A DNA stretch of 64,000 bases. It comes from Litorimonas sp051251645. Lineage in GTDB: Bacteria > Pseudomonadota > Alphaproteobacteria > Caulobacterales > Maricaulaceae. The position numbers and the translations under genes were made by a program. Under the pieces are notes generated by a model, which had not been told where the DNA came from, searched no databases, and saw only the letters and a program-made list of their open reading frames with translations. Position 1 is the first letter of the stretch; each line of letters begins with the position of its first letter. This document shows positions 51,154-60,061 of this stretch, piece by piece. The stretch spans positions 744,001 to 808,000 of the forward strand of contig JBPOEY010000002.1 in assembly GCA_051251645.1 (NCBI GenBank). Reading direction: 5' to 3'.

Positions 51154-52380
51154 ATGTCCAGTATTAATACAAACCTCGGCGCTATGGTGGCGCTAGATAC
51201 CCTCAAAGGGATCAACAAGAACCTCGGCATGGTTCAAAACGAAATTGCGACAGGTAAGTCGATCAATTCCGCAAAAGACAATGCAGCACTTTGGTCCATC
51301 GCAACAGTGATGGAAACTGATGTCGCAGGTTTCGAACAAATCGGCAATTCTCTGAATCTAGGCTCTGCCACAGTTGGTGTTGCTCGGACTGCGGCTGAAG
51401 AAGTCGTGACGAACCTCAAAGACATCCGCGACTCAATTATTGCTGCCCAAGAAGGCAACGTTGACCGTGGTAAGCTACAGACTGACATTGACGAAGCTGT
51501 CAAGCAGATCCAGTCAACTGTCGCAGGTGCACAATTTAATGGTCAGAACCTTCTGACAGGCGAAGGTAACATCGAAATTTTGTCATCGTTGAACCGTGAT
51601 TCAAGCGGCGCAGTGAGCACAGGAAAAATCACAGTTGCGCGTCAAAATCTAACGACTGACGCCGTGGGTTCTTCAGGGGCCTTGTCGAGTGGCGATGGTG
51701 GTAATATCACTTTCGTGAACGACACATATACACCAAATGCTTCTCCAACTGACGTCGGGTCACTTGTCTTTGATACGAGTGCTGAACTGACAACCGGGAC
51801 ATCAACGACATTGAACTTGGGGACAGCCGCAGGCGGAGCGATTACAGTCGTCTCCACAGAAGGCCAAACGGTTGAAGAATATGTCACGGCTATTGCTGCG
51901 GCGATCAATGACGATGTTAATGGTGTCTTGGACGCAGGCGTCACAGCGACTGTTAGCTCAGGTAACGTGCTGTCAATCGAAGATACAGACGTCACAGCTG
52001 GTACGACTCAAGTCACAATGACGGCGACACAAACCAAGCCGTCAACCCCAGCAGGGCTTTTGGAAGGTCTTGATGCGCTCGACGTATCAACGTCGGACTC
52101 GACAGCGGCACAAGCATTGACTGACATTGAAGGCTTCCTCACAAGCGCGATTGATGCCGCTGCCGCATTCGGTTCTAAACAGGGCCGTATTGACAGCCAA
52201 ATCAACTTTGTCTCCTCATTGGGCGACAGCTTGAAGGCCGGTATCTCGACACTGACAGATGCTAATCTGGAAGAAGCGTCTGCTCGACTGCAGGCTCTGC
52301 AGGTTCAGCAGCAGCTCGGCGTCCAGGCTCTGTCGATCGCTAACCAGGCACCGCAGGCTTTGCTGGGACTGTTCCGATAG
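51154..52380 (+). CDS. Flagellin
   Basis: The filament subunit, 408 residues, the only flagellin in the window. The N-terminal domain has SSINTNLGAMVALDTLKGIN and GKSINSAKDNAALWSIATVM, the C-terminal domain EEASARLQALQVQQQLGVQA and SIANQAPQALLGLFR, both of the Caulobacter type. Between residues about 165 and 305 lies an insertion of Thr/Val/Gly-rich beta sequence with one flagellin IN-like motif (TVEEYVTAIAAAINDD), which makes it longer than the 270-residue minimal flagellins and forms a surface domain. Ribosome site AGGTGA. flaF and flbT follow, and a strong terminator ends the gene. Confidence 0.96.
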   Translation: MSSINTNLGAMVALDTLKGINKNLGMVQNEIATGKSINSAKDNAALWSIATVMETDVAGFEQIGNSLNLGSATVGVARTAAEEVVTNLKDIRDSIIAAQEGNVDRGKLQTDIDEAVKQIQSTVAGAQFNGQNLLTGEGNIEILSSLNRDSSGAVSTGKITVARQNLTTDAVGSSGALSSGDGGNITFVNDTYTPNASPTDVGSLVFDTSAELTTGTSTTLNLGTAAGGAITVVSTEGQTVEEYVTAIAAAINDDVNGVLDAGVTATVSSGNVLSIEDTDVTAGTTQVTMTATQTKPSTPAGLLEGLDALDVSTSDSTAAQALTDIEGFLTSAIDAAAAFGSKQGRIDSQINFVSSLGDSLKAGISTLTDANLEEASARLQALQVQQQLGVQALSIANQAPQALLGLFR

Positions 52381-52408
52381 GACCAGGCTTAAGCCAAAAC
52401 GAATATTC

Positions 52409-52434
52409 CCTCGGCCCGTTGGGCCGAGGATTTT
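52409..52434 (+). terminator. Strong hairpin terminator behind the flagellin gene
   Basis: CCTCGGCCC (52409-52417), loop GTT, GGGCCGAGG (52421-52429), then ATTTTC. A nine-base perfect stem. It would let the flagellin be made in excess of FlaF and FlbT by stopping most transcripts here. Confidence 0.85.
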
Positions 52435-52499
52435 CAAATCTCCGCCGTGCCGCTTAAGGCGACGACGGACCGACCGCCTCGGTAGCATAGGATTTCGCT

Positions 52500-52910
52500 A
52501 TGGCACTCATGACAGCCCACGCCTTCAACGCTCAAAGCGTCTATGGCCAATCGGGCCGCGCAATCGGATCCGATCGCGATGTCGAAGTGCAAGTGTTTCA
52601 AACCGCAATTTCTGTGCTTAAACCCTTTACGGGTCTTGATTTTAAACTGACATCTGAAGCTGCAACAGCCCTCTCTGAAAATCTCAGACTATGGGATCTT
52701 CTCACGGTCGATCTCGTTCATCCGGATAATCCGCTCGATTTAAAGCTGGTTGCCCAATTGATAGATCTTGGCCGTTTCGTCCGCTTCCATACGCACGGCC
52801 TTTATGCCGGGACTGGAACCGTAGACGTTCTTGTCGATATTAATGTCGCTGTTCTGCAAGGCCTTTTGGGTCGCCCGGGCGAAGGCTCCGGCACCTCGCA
52901 AGCCGCATAA
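52500..52910 (+). CDS. flaF: Flagellin synthesis regulator FlaF
   Basis: A 136-residue cytoplasmic protein needed for flagellin production or export in alphaproteobacteria. It has the family start AHAFNAQSVYGQSGRAIGSD, the TALSENLRLWDLLTVDLVHP block and the FLAG-type DLGRFVRFHTHGLY end. The C-terminal 35 residues are variable. Ribosome site AGGAT lies before ATG 52500. FlaF and FlbT act in opposite ways on flagellin in Caulobacter: FlaF promotes, FlbT represses translation. It sits between flagellin and flbT, as expected. Confidence 0.93.
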   Translation: MALMTAHAFNAQSVYGQSGRAIGSDRDVEVQVFQTAISVLKPFTGLDFKLTSEAATALSENLRLWDLLTVDLVHPDNPLDLKLVAQLIDLGRFVRFHTHGLYAGTGTVDVLVDINVAVLQGLLGRPGEGSGTSQAA

Positions 52911-52940
52911 AGGCTCAAAAGCCGTATAAAAGGAATGTTT

Positions 52941-53447
52941 ATGGCCGGTCTGCTTATCAGCCTCAAACCAAACGAAAAGTTTCTCGTAAACGGCGCTCTT
53001 CTATCGAATGGCCCGAAGCGTGGACAAATCTGCGTTGAAGGCGAAGGCATTAATGTGCTTCGTCTCTCGGATGTGATCCATCCCGATGAAATCCGTACAC
53101 CCGTTACGCGCCTGTATAGCGCGATCCAAATTCTTCTGTCCGGGGACTGTTCTGGTGACGAAGCCTGTGATGGGATTGAGCAACAATACCGCTCTCTCAG
53201 CACGGTCTTTCAAGGAACCCCCCTGTCAGACACGTTGTTGAAATCCTATAAAGCCTGGGTCGATGGCCGGATTTATTCCGCGCTTTGTCGTCTTAAACCG
53301 CTTATTCCAATTGAAGCGGAATTGCTCGGACTTGAACCTGCGCAGCAGGGCAGCGCCCCGAATCATTCACCGCAGAGCCAGCCCGCGCCTATCCATACAG
53401 TCTCACCGCAGTCTGTAACTCATCGCCGCACGGCGGCTGTGGGCTAA
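52941..53447 (+). CDS. flbT: Flagellin mRNA regulator FlbT
   Basis: A 168-residue post-transcriptional regulator that binds flagellin mRNA leaders in Caulobacter. It begins MAGLLISLKPNEKFLVNGAL, the family start, with TPVTRLYSAIQILLSGDCSG and GRIYSALCRLKPLIPIEAEL after it. ATG 52941 is preferred to the one at 52935 because AGGA lies six bases before it and because relatives begin here. The last 40 residues are a Pro/Gln/Ser-rich tail not needed for the fold. The DUF1217 gene starts five bases later. Confidence 0.94.
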   Translation: MAGLLISLKPNEKFLVNGALLSNGPKRGQICVEGEGINVLRLSDVIHPDEIRTPVTRLYSAIQILLSGDCSGDEACDGIEQQYRSLSTVFQGTPLSDTLLKSYKAWVDGRIYSALCRLKPLIPIEAELLGLEPAQQGSAPNHSPQSQPAPIHTVSPQSVTHRRTAAVG

Positions 53448-53451
53448 TGCG

Positions 53452-54288
53452 ATGCCAATTCAGCCCAGTCTGATTGGCGGATCCCTGTCGGGGTATGCGT
53501 TTCTGAAATCCACACAAGAGCGGCAACAGGCGACGTTTGAAAGCTCGACGGATATCAAGCGCAATGTCGATGGCATGCGCGAAAAACTCTCAGAGTCGTT
53601 TACACTTGATGATCTTATGGGCGACCGTCAGTTGCTTTTGCCTGTGCTGCAAAGTTTTGGGCTCGAAAGCGAAATTGATAAGGGCGCCTTTGTTCGGCGA
53701 ATTATATCGCAAGGCCCCGATGATCCACAAGGGTTTGCACAACGGCTGAACAATGATGATTTCATTGAGTTGGCGCGCGTATTTGCGGCCGATAACGATG
53801 GCAATATCCAATTGAGCGCATCTACGGTCGATGATTTGGTCAATGGTTATAAAGATAAAGCCTTCCAGACAGCCGTCGGGGAACAGGAGCCTGACTTACG
53901 TCTAGCCCTTAATTTTGAAACTGAAATCTCTGATTTAGCCGCGAATAGCGCCAGCGACCGATCCTTCTGGTTTAAAGTTATTGGCAGTGCGCCGATAATG
54001 GAAGTATTCAATTCGGCTTTTATTTTGCCGACAGGATTTTCGAATCTCGATGTCGATAAGCAAGCGGATTATTTGCAAAGTCGCGCTGAGCAGAAATTAG
54101 GCGCCAACCCGCGCGAGATATTGGCAACAAGCAAGGGGTCCGACACCGTGATCAAAGATTTCTTGCTACAGCGTCAAATCGAAAACGGTCCCTCGGCCCT
54201 TACACCGGGTGCGAGCGCCTTATCTTTGCTCTCGGGCGGTCTTGGAACACAGAGCTTGTTTAGCCTCATTCTATCGAATTCGGCTTAG
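53452..54288 (+). CDS. DUF1217 flagellar-cluster protein
   Basis: A 278-residue protein of the DUF1217 family, found only in alphaproteobacterial flagellar clusters. It has the family start GGSLSGYAFLKSTQERQQAT and the later blocks GFAQRLNNDDFIELARVFAA, DRSFWFKVIGSAPIMEVFNS and DVDKQADYLQSRAEQKLG. No signal or membrane helix is visible. The fold is helical. Its role is unknown; in rhizobia a relative lies between flagellar rod genes. It follows flbT by five bases and so is probably co-transcribed. Confidence 0.85.
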   Translation: MPIQPSLIGGSLSGYAFLKSTQERQQATFESSTDIKRNVDGMREKLSESFTLDDLMGDRQLLLPVLQSFGLESEIDKGAFVRRIISQGPDDPQGFAQRLNNDDFIELARVFAADNDGNIQLSASTVDDLVNGYKDKAFQTAVGEQEPDLRLALNFETEISDLAANSASDRSFWFKVIGSAPIMEVFNSAFILPTGFSNLDVDKQADYLQSRAEQKLGANPREILATSKGSDTVIKDFLLQRQIENGPSALTPGASALSLLSGGLGTQSLFSLILSNSA

Positions 54289-54308
54289 GCAAACGCTTCC
54301 AGAAATTT

Positions 54309-55652
54309 CTAAGCAATCGCGTGGCCGAGCGCGATAAAACTCTCATCAATTGTGGCCACATTAGAGTGTCGTAGAAACTCATCCAAATTTGGCTGACAGG
54401 CTACGGCCTTGTCTAGCACGGGATCCGTCCCGGCGACATAAAGCCCGGATTGCACCATCAACCGGCCATCTTCATACCGCCGCAAGAGGCTTCGCCCTTG
54501 AGATAAAATCACGTTTTGCAGCTCTGTCGCCGCGTCGGGCAAAGATCGCGAGACGCTCCGCCCGACATCGATCGCGGGGTATCGTCCACCTTCGGCAATG
54601 GCACGGTCCAAAATGATGTGACCATCTAAAATCCCGCGTACCGTATCCGCCACAGGTTCTTCCATGTCAGAGCCCTGAACAAGAACGGAGAAAACGGCGG
54701 TAATGTCGCCGCGTGTGCCGTCTGTTCCGGGTCCGGCGCGCTCACATAACCCTGCGAGTGTTGGGAAAGTTGACGGCGGAAAAGCGCGCAACGCCGGAGT
54801 TTCTCCAACGGATAGCGCGACTTCGCGGTGCGCTTGGGCAAATCGGGTGAGGCTGTCGAATAAGAACAACACATGCTGTCCTTGATCACGAAAACTTTCT
54901 GCTGTTGCCATCGCAAGCCGTGCCGCCCGCAATTTTGCGGCCGGCGGTTGGTCGGACGTCGCGGCGAAAACAACGGTCCGTTTCATCGCTTCGGGGCCGA
55001 CGACCTCTTCAACAAAATTACGAACTTCACGCCCCCGTTCACCGATCAAAGCAATCACAGTGACGTCGGCGCTGCTGGCGCGGCCCGTGCTTTTCGCCAA
55101 TCCGCCGAGCAGCGATGTCTTGCCGACACCCGACCCCGCGAACAAGCCCACGCGTTGTCCGCGACAGAGCGGTAAAAACGTATCAATCGCCGCATATCCG
55201 GTACACAGTCGATCACCGAGCCCCCGCCGATGCCCGGCAATGGGCGGGGCGGCATTGAGGTCTGCAGTAATCGCCCCTTGTCTGGGGCGATTGCCAAACG
55301 CGTCCCGCCCGTCAAAATCCAGAACTTTCCCAAGCCAGTCCGGCCCCGGTGCGAGTGCTGTATCCGGTATGAGCTCCGCGCGCATGCCGGACGTTAATCC
55401 TTGCCCGGATCCATAAAGGGCCACCGTCACGCTGTGACCGTCATCCGCGATGACGTCGCCGCGGCGATTACCATCAATGATGACGCCTGCGCCAATTCCG
55501 GCGCGCCCGCAGAGCCCTGCGATTTGCACTGTCTGTCCGGCGCAGGACAACACTCGGCCAGAGTGAACGACGAGGCGGGGGAGCGGCGCGTCGAACCGAG
55601 CAGTCAGCGCGGCCAATGTGTCTACGGGGGTTTCGGAAGGCGGCTTTGGCAT
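54309..55652 (-). CDS. fliI: Flagellar export ATPase FliI
   Basis: A 447-residue ATPase that energises flagellar protein export. Walker A is GSGVGKTS (about residues 173-180), Walker B is HVLFLFDSLTRFAQAHREVA, and the family motifs VIALIGERGREVRNFVEEVV and AEGGRYPAIDVGRSVSRSLP are present. The N-terminal beta domain (about 25-100) contains VIIDGNRRGDVIADDGHSVT. It is encoded alone, divergent from flgB; the FliH-like partner is at 33188 and the FliJ-like partner at 61138. Confidence 0.96.
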   Translation of the reverse strand: MPKPPSETPVDTLAALTARFDAPLPRLVVHSGRVLSCAGQTVQIAGLCGRAGIGAGVIIDGNRRGDVIADDGHSVTVALYGSGQGLTSGMRAELIPDTALAPGPDWLGKVLDFDGRDAFGNRPRQGAITADLNAAPPIAGHRRGLGDRLCTGYAAIDTFLPLCRGQRVGLFAGSGVGKTSLLGGLAKSTGRASSADVTVIALIGERGREVRNFVEEVVGPEAMKRTVVFAATSDQPPAAKLRAARLAMATAESFRDQGQHVLFLFDSLTRFAQAHREVALSVGETPALRAFPPSTFPTLAGLCERAGPGTDGTRGDITAVFSVLVQGSDMEEPVADTVRGILDGHIILDRAIAEGGRYPAIDVGRSVSRSLPDAATELQNVILSQGRSLLRRYEDGRLMVQSGLYVAGTDPVLDKAVACQPNLDEFLRHSNVATIDESFIALGHAIA

Positions 55653-55705
55653 GGGACGCCCTTCAAGGCGACGGGGTGGACAGGCAAGACTTTGTTACAG
55701 GTCTG

Positions 55706-55720
55706 TTAACCATTGATTCA
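55706..55720 (+). promoter_or_regulatory. Candidate CtrA-type box before the flgB operon
   Basis: TTAA-CCATTGA-TTCA keeps seven of eight consensus bases and includes TTAACCAT, the extended half-site often seen at CtrA targets. It lies 56 bases before flgB and 54 bases from the fliI start, so it could serve both directions. Confidence 0.42.
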
Positions 55721-55775
55721 ACCCTCGGCCTTAATCGTCAACACAGCATTAACGCCCTTTGCAAGGATTGCAGTC

Positions 55776-56132
55776 ATGGCGCACTCAGTATCGCTTCTGG
55801 ATTTATCGTCCAATATGGCCCGCCACGCGGCCACACGTCACTCCCTTATCTCCCAAAACGTCGCCAATGCGGACACGCCAGGCTATAAGGCCCAAGATGT
55901 TGCTGACTTCTCAGACGTCATGGAAGCCAAGAGGTTGTCCGGACCTGACGCCGCTATAAACCCTCTACAGGCCCTTGATCGTCCTTCCGTTGGGTCTCCC
56001 AATGGGAACACGGTGAGCTTGGAGGATGAATTGATGCGCGGGGCCAAAGCCCAGCATGACCACGAACTGGCGGTGTCTATATACCGCACCACCCTGACAA
56101 TGATGAAAACGGCAGTCGGCAAGAACATCTAG
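55776..56132 (+). CDS. flgB: Flagellar proximal rod protein FlgB
   Basis: A 118-residue rod protein and the first gene of an eight-gene operon for rod and export gate. The N-terminal motif is LISQNVANADTPGYKAQDVA, and the C-terminal helix VSIYRTTLTMMKTAVGKNI matches the family. I chose ATG 55776 because AAGGA lies eight bases upstream and because the 21 extra residues of a longer version are not FlgB-like. FlgC starts 41 bases later. Confidence 0.92.
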   Translation: MAHSVSLLDLSSNMARHAATRHSLISQNVANADTPGYKAQDVADFSDVMEAKRLSGPDAAINPLQALDRPSVGSPNGNTVSLEDELMRGAKAQHDHELAVSIYRTTLTMMKTAVGKNI

Positions 56133-56173
56133 CCTTCTAACCCTCGCTTAAGCGCAGAAAGGATTTCGCGCCG

Positions 56174-56569
56174 ATGATAGACCCACTCGCACAGACAATG
56201 CATGCCGCTACCTCGGGCATGCGCGCGCAATCGCAGCGCCTCTCGGTTGCATCCGAGAACCTCTCGAACTCCGACACACATGGTTACAAGCGCAAGCTGA
56301 TGAATTTCAGCCAGCAAGTAGACCGTGAAAGCGGCATGAGCACGGTTGGCGTCGAGCGCCCGTCGTTGGACCGATCACAGGGAGAAATGATTTTCGATCC
56401 CAATCATCCTTTGGCGAATGAACAGGGCCTCGTTGAAACGTCCAATGTCGACATGATCATCGAAATGGCTGATGCGCGAGAAGCCAATCGCAGCTTTGAG
56501 GCGAATTTGACCACCTTCCGACAGGCCGGCGAAATGTATCGCGGCCTACTCGGTCTTCTGAGGCAGTAA
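56174..56569 (+). CDS. flgC: Flagellar proximal rod protein FlgC
   Basis: A 131-residue rod protein. It has the start MIDPLAQTMHAATSGMRAQS, the motif SENLSNSDTHGYKRKLMNFS and the end with SNVDMIIEMADAREANRSFE and AGEMYRGLLGLLRQ. The family block DPNHPLANEQGLVETSNV is conserved. It forms the rod with FlgB and FlgF. Two bases separate it from fliE. Confidence 0.94.
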   Translation: MIDPLAQTMHAATSGMRAQSQRLSVASENLSNSDTHGYKRKLMNFSQQVDRESGMSTVGVERPSLDRSQGEMIFDPNHPLANEQGLVETSNVDMIIEMADAREANRSFEANLTTFRQAGEMYRGLLGLLRQ

Positions 56570-56571
56570 TC

Positions 56572-56886
56572 ATGGATATCACCTCAAATGCCGCCGCGCT
56601 CGGCGCCTCGCGCCACTATGGCACGGCTAAACGAATTACGGCGCCCGAAGGTCTTGGACAACCTAAGCCGAATAATGATGGCGGCATGGTCGCCAAAGGC
56701 GTGGAAAGTTTCTCCGATGTCCTAAAATCAGTCGAAACAACGGCAACACAATATGCTTCGGGGGCGACCGATGCGCAGTCCGTCGTCGAAGCGCTCGCCA
56801 ATGCTGAAATGGCATTGGAAACAGCTGTGACCGTCAGGAACCGGGTCGTCGAAGCCTATCAAGAGCTTCTGCGGATGCCAATATAA
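56572..56886 (+). CDS. fliE: MS-ring/rod junction protein FliE
   Basis: A 104-residue protein that links the MS ring to the rod. The C-terminal half has VESFSDVLKSVETTATQYAS and NAEMALETAVTVRNRVVEAY followed by LLRMPI, the FliE signature. It is the expected length. Gap to fliQ is 33 bases. Confidence 0.93.
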   Translation: MDITSNAAALGASRHYGTAKRITAPEGLGQPKPNNDGGMVAKGVESFSDVLKSVETTATQYASGATDAQSVVEALANAEMALETAVTVRNRVVEAYQELLRMPI

Positions 56887-56919
56887 TGATCGGCATGTCG
56901 ATGCTTGAGGGGCTAATCC

Positions 56920-57186
56920 ATGGATGAGTTCGGTATTTTAAGCCTGTTGCGCGAAGCCCTCTGGGCGACCGCGCTGATGGCAATGCCGTTGTTGATCTCC
57001 GCGCTTGTTGTAGGTCTGGTTGTGGGTCTTGTCCAAGCGTTGACGTCGATTCAGGAAATGACACTGACGTTTGTGCCAAAACTCGCAGCCATGTTGGTCG
57101 TCATGTTTTTGACGCTTGGCTATATGACGAATATTTGCCTCGCTTTGTTCAATAATCACGTCCTGCCCGCCATTGTCGGCGCCTAA
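56920..57186 (+). CDS. fliQ: Flagellar export gate protein FliQ
   Basis: An 88-residue inner-membrane protein with two helices (about 14-38 and 50-75). LLISALVVGLVVGLVQALTS and IQEMTLTFVPKLAAMLVVMF are the family signature. FliQ joins FliP and FliR in the export gate. In Caulobacter fliQ is an early, CtrA-controlled gene. Confidence 0.95.
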   Translation: MDEFGILSLLREALWATALMAMPLLISALVVGLVVGLVQALTSIQEMTLTFVPKLAAMLVVMFLTLGYMTNICLALFNNHVLPAIVGA

Positions 57187-57201
57187 GCAGACGGCCCGGA
57201 T

Positions 57202-59265
57202 ATGAGCTCCAGTCGCGCTACAATCGGCCTCGCCGTTGGTCTTATGGCCGTCATCATTATGATGATCTTGCCTATGCCGTCATGGGTGCTGGACATTGGC
57301 GTAGCGGCCTCCTTCGCCTTTGCGATTCTGATTTTCACCATGACGCTGTTTGTGGAAAAGCCGCTCGACTTTTCTGCCTTCGCGTCGGTTTTATTGGCCT
57401 CATTACTGCTGCGCCTGTCACTTAACGTCTCTTCGACCAAGCTCATCATCGGCGAGGGCCATACGGGCACCGATGCCGCCGGGTCGATCATTGAAGGCTT
57501 CGCCATGTTTGTCATGGGCGGCAATATCGCGATCGGGCTGATCGTGTTCTCAGTCCTCGTTATCGTCAACTTTATGGTCATCACAAAAGGTGCGGGCCGT
57601 ATGGCGGAAGTCGGGGCGCGCTTTGCGCTCGACGCCATGCCGGGCAAACAAATGGCGATCGACGCCGACTTGGCCGCAGGCGCGATTAGCCACGAAGAAG
57701 CGAGTAAACGTCGCGAACGTGAACAGGAAGAAACGGCGTTCCTTGGCTCGCTCGACGGTGTGTCAAAATTTATGAAAGGCGATGCGGTCGCCGGTATTCT
57801 CATTACCTTGCTCAATCTGATTGCTGGAATGGCCATTGGCGTTGGCGTTCATGGTCTGTCCTTTAGCCAAGCGGCTAGTAATTACGCGATCCTGACAGTG
57901 GGGGATGGTCTGGTGAGTCAGATCCCAGCCGTCATCATCTCCATTGCTGCAGGCCTATTACTATCGCGCGGACGTGGTGACGGCGCAGTTGATCTGGCCT
58001 TGCTCGAACAGTTTGGGCGCCATCCAGCGGCATTGGCCTCAGTCTCCGGTATTATGGCCGTTTTTGCGCTATTCCCGGGCTTGCCCGTTCTGCCGTTCAT
58101 GCTCGGGTCTATTGGCTTAGGGATCGCGGCTTATCTGAGTTGGCAGAAAGCCCAGAACGTAACCAAATTCGAAGAGGAAGAGGCAGGGATTGTGCCGCCA
58201 AAGCCGGAGCCGACAATGGGTGACATGCTGGACTTAGACGAGCTTTCTGTTGAGCTGTCGCGCGATTTGGTCGCCACGGTCATGGGCACAGAGTTCGGTG
58301 TGGATAAGCGGGTGCAGAAAATCCGCAAATATATCGCCACGCAATATGGCTTTATCCTGCCGCCGATCCGCTTGTCTGATGACGCCGCGCTGCCGCGCCA
58401 TAGCTATCGTATCCGGCTGCATGGTGCGGATATGGCGACACAGACATTGATGGCGGATCGTCGTCTGGCGTTAATCGAGGCGAGTGAACATACGCAGATA
58501 CCCGGCGACACGACGCAAGAACCTGTCTTCAAGGCCCCAGCGCGCTGGATCGATCCGGAACATGAAAATGAACTCACCTTGCTGGGGGTCACCACAGTGG
58601 CTCCAGTTGAAGTGCTGGCAACCCATCTGTTGGAAGTCATTCAAGATAATCTCCCGGCTCTGCTGACACGTCGCGCGCTACGCGAAACCTTGGATGCGTT
58701 TAAGGGCGTGACGGAATCAGATCGAGCTGACGGCAATCGCCGTCTTGTCGATGAGTTTTTCCCGGACAAAGCCCCGATCGAATTGCTGCACTCCGTCATG
58801 CGTCTTTTGTTGGAGGAACGGATTTCAATCCGCAACCTGCCGCTATTGCTTGAAACGGTCGCGGACGGGAAATCTGCAAACCTCAATGCCGAAGCGATCA
58901 CGGATGTCGTCCGTCAGCGTCTGTCACGGCACTTTGTCGGCCAATATCGTAACGAAACAGGCCAGCTGCCGATTATCCGGATCGGTGAAGATTGGACAGC
59001 GAAGTTGGGCGAACGCGAGACGCGCGATGATGTGGGTCGCTCTGATATTGCTTTGTCGCCGGAAGAGTTCAATCAATTCGCCCATGATGTGCGCGCGCAG
59101 CTGGATACGGCTGCACGCAAGGGCAGCTACGCCGTGATTGCGGCTCCGGGCCATTGGCGCCGGTTCATTCGGTCCGTTTTGAAAACCAAGGGCGTAAAAA
59201 ACCCCGTTTTGTCTTACGCTGAGATTGCGGCCAACGAAAAGCCGTTGATTCTCGGCTCTGCGTGA
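57202..59265 (+). CDS. flhA: Flagellar export gate protein FlhA
   Basis: A 687-residue export-gate protein. Eight membrane helices lie in residues about 12-320; the FHIPEP signature ARFALDAMPGKQMAIDADLA is at about 135-155. The cytoplasmic part (about 345-687) contains VRKIRKYIATQYGFILPPIR-type sequence (KYIATQYGFILPPIR), LLTRRALRETLDAFKG and VIAAPGHWRRFIRSVL, and forms the ring that binds chaperone-substrate complexes. It is the longest gene of the operon. Length and motifs are normal for the family. Confidence 0.97.
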   Translation: MSSSRATIGLAVGLMAVIIMMILPMPSWVLDIGVAASFAFAILIFTMTLFVEKPLDFSAFASVLLASLLLRLSLNVSSTKLIIGEGHTGTDAAGSIIEGFAMFVMGGNIAIGLIVFSVLVIVNFMVITKGAGRMAEVGARFALDAMPGKQMAIDADLAAGAISHEEASKRREREQEETAFLGSLDGVSKFMKGDAVAGILITLLNLIAGMAIGVGVHGLSFSQAASNYAILTVGDGLVSQIPAVIISIAAGLLLSRGRGDGAVDLALLEQFGRHPAALASVSGIMAVFALFPGLPVLPFMLGSIGLGIAAYLSWQKAQNVTKFEEEEAGIVPPKPEPTMGDMLDLDELSVELSRDLVATVMGTEFGVDKRVQKIRKYIATQYGFILPPIRLSDDAALPRHSYRIRLHGADMATQTLMADRRLALIEASEHTQIPGDTTQEPVFKAPARWIDPEHENELTLLGVTTVAPVEVLATHLLEVIQDNLPALLTRRALRETLDAFKGVTESDRADGNRRLVDEFFPDKAPIELLHSVMRLLLEERISIRNLPLLLETVADGKSANLNAEAITDVVRQRLSRHFVGQYRNETGQLPIIRIGEDWTAKLGERETRDDVGRSDIALSPEEFNQFAHDVRAQLDTAARKGSYAVIAAPGHWRRFIRSVLKTKGVKNPVLSYAEIAANEKPLILGSA

Positions 59266-59278
59266 CGCGCGTCTGGCC

Positions 59279-60061
59279 ATGTTAGGCGGCGGCGAATTTC
59301 TGGCGCAACTGGCCGAAGCTTTCGGTCCTTTGATTGATATGATCTGGCCGATTTTTGGTCTGTTTGCGCGTTTGTCGCTCTTTTTCATGCTGGTGCCCGT
59401 CTTTGGCGAACGGGCGATCCCGGCACGATTCCGGATAGGGATCGCGGGAATGACCGCCTTTATGCTTTACCCCATTTTGCAGGACGATCTGGCGGCGCTT
59501 CGTGACCAAGGAATTTTTACGCTCGTCGCGACAGAGGCGATGACGGGCTTCGTCTTAGGGTTCGCCCTGCGTCTCGCGGTTCATGGCTTGCAAATTTTGG
59601 GCATGATTGTGTCGCAATCCCTGTCTTTGTCGCAAGTGCTGGGCGAGGGGATTGCGACGGAGCCGAATACAACAATCAGTACGCTGCTGATGCTGACAGG
59701 GGTGACGCTCCTTGTTTCGATGAACTTGCATATTGAGCTGCTTGGTGTGCTCGCGAATAGTTTTTCCGAAATCCCGGTCGGGACCATGCTGGATTTGCAA
59801 GTTTCGGCCAATTGGCTGACCGAGCTCACCGTCGCGCTGCTACGCATGTGCCTGTCACTGGCTTTGCCATTCGTGATTTTGAACTTTGTCTACAACCTGA
59901 TCCTCGGATTTTTGAACCGGGCCATGCCGCAATTGCTGGTCTCCTTTGTCGGTCTCCCAGGGATGACAATGGCGGGTTTGTTTTTGCTCGTGATTTGCGC
60001 AAGCGCGATGATGGTAGCTTGGGTCGATATGTTCATGGCGATTATGGCGGAGGCTTCATAA
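59279..60061 (+). CDS. fliR: Flagellar export gate protein FliR
   Basis: A 260-residue inner-membrane protein with about six helices. FFMLVPVFGERAIPARFRIG and GLQILGMIVSQSLSLSQVLG lie where the family has them, and NLILGFLNRAMPQLLVSFVG near the C-terminus is well kept. It completes the FliP-FliQ-FliR gate. ATG 59279 lies 13 bases after the flhA stop. Confidence 0.95.
   Translation: MLGGGEFLAQLAEAFGPLIDMIWPIFGLFARLSLFFMLVPVFGERAIPARFRIGIAGMTAFMLYPILQDDLAALRDQGIFTLVATEAMTGFVLGFALRLAVHGLQILGMIVSQSLSLSQVLGEGIATEPNTTISTLLMLTGVTLLVSMNLHIELLGVLANSFSEIPVGTMLDLQVSANWLTELTVALLRMCLSLALPFVILNFVYNLILGFLNRAMPQLLVSFVGLPGMTMAGLFLLVICASAMMVAWVDMFMAIMAEAS

Noticed and set aside
54300..54309. AGAAATTTCT palindrome between the DUF1217 gene and fliI as an operator or terminator.
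   Set aside because: It lies at the ends of two convergent genes, is AT-rich and short, and lacks a T run.
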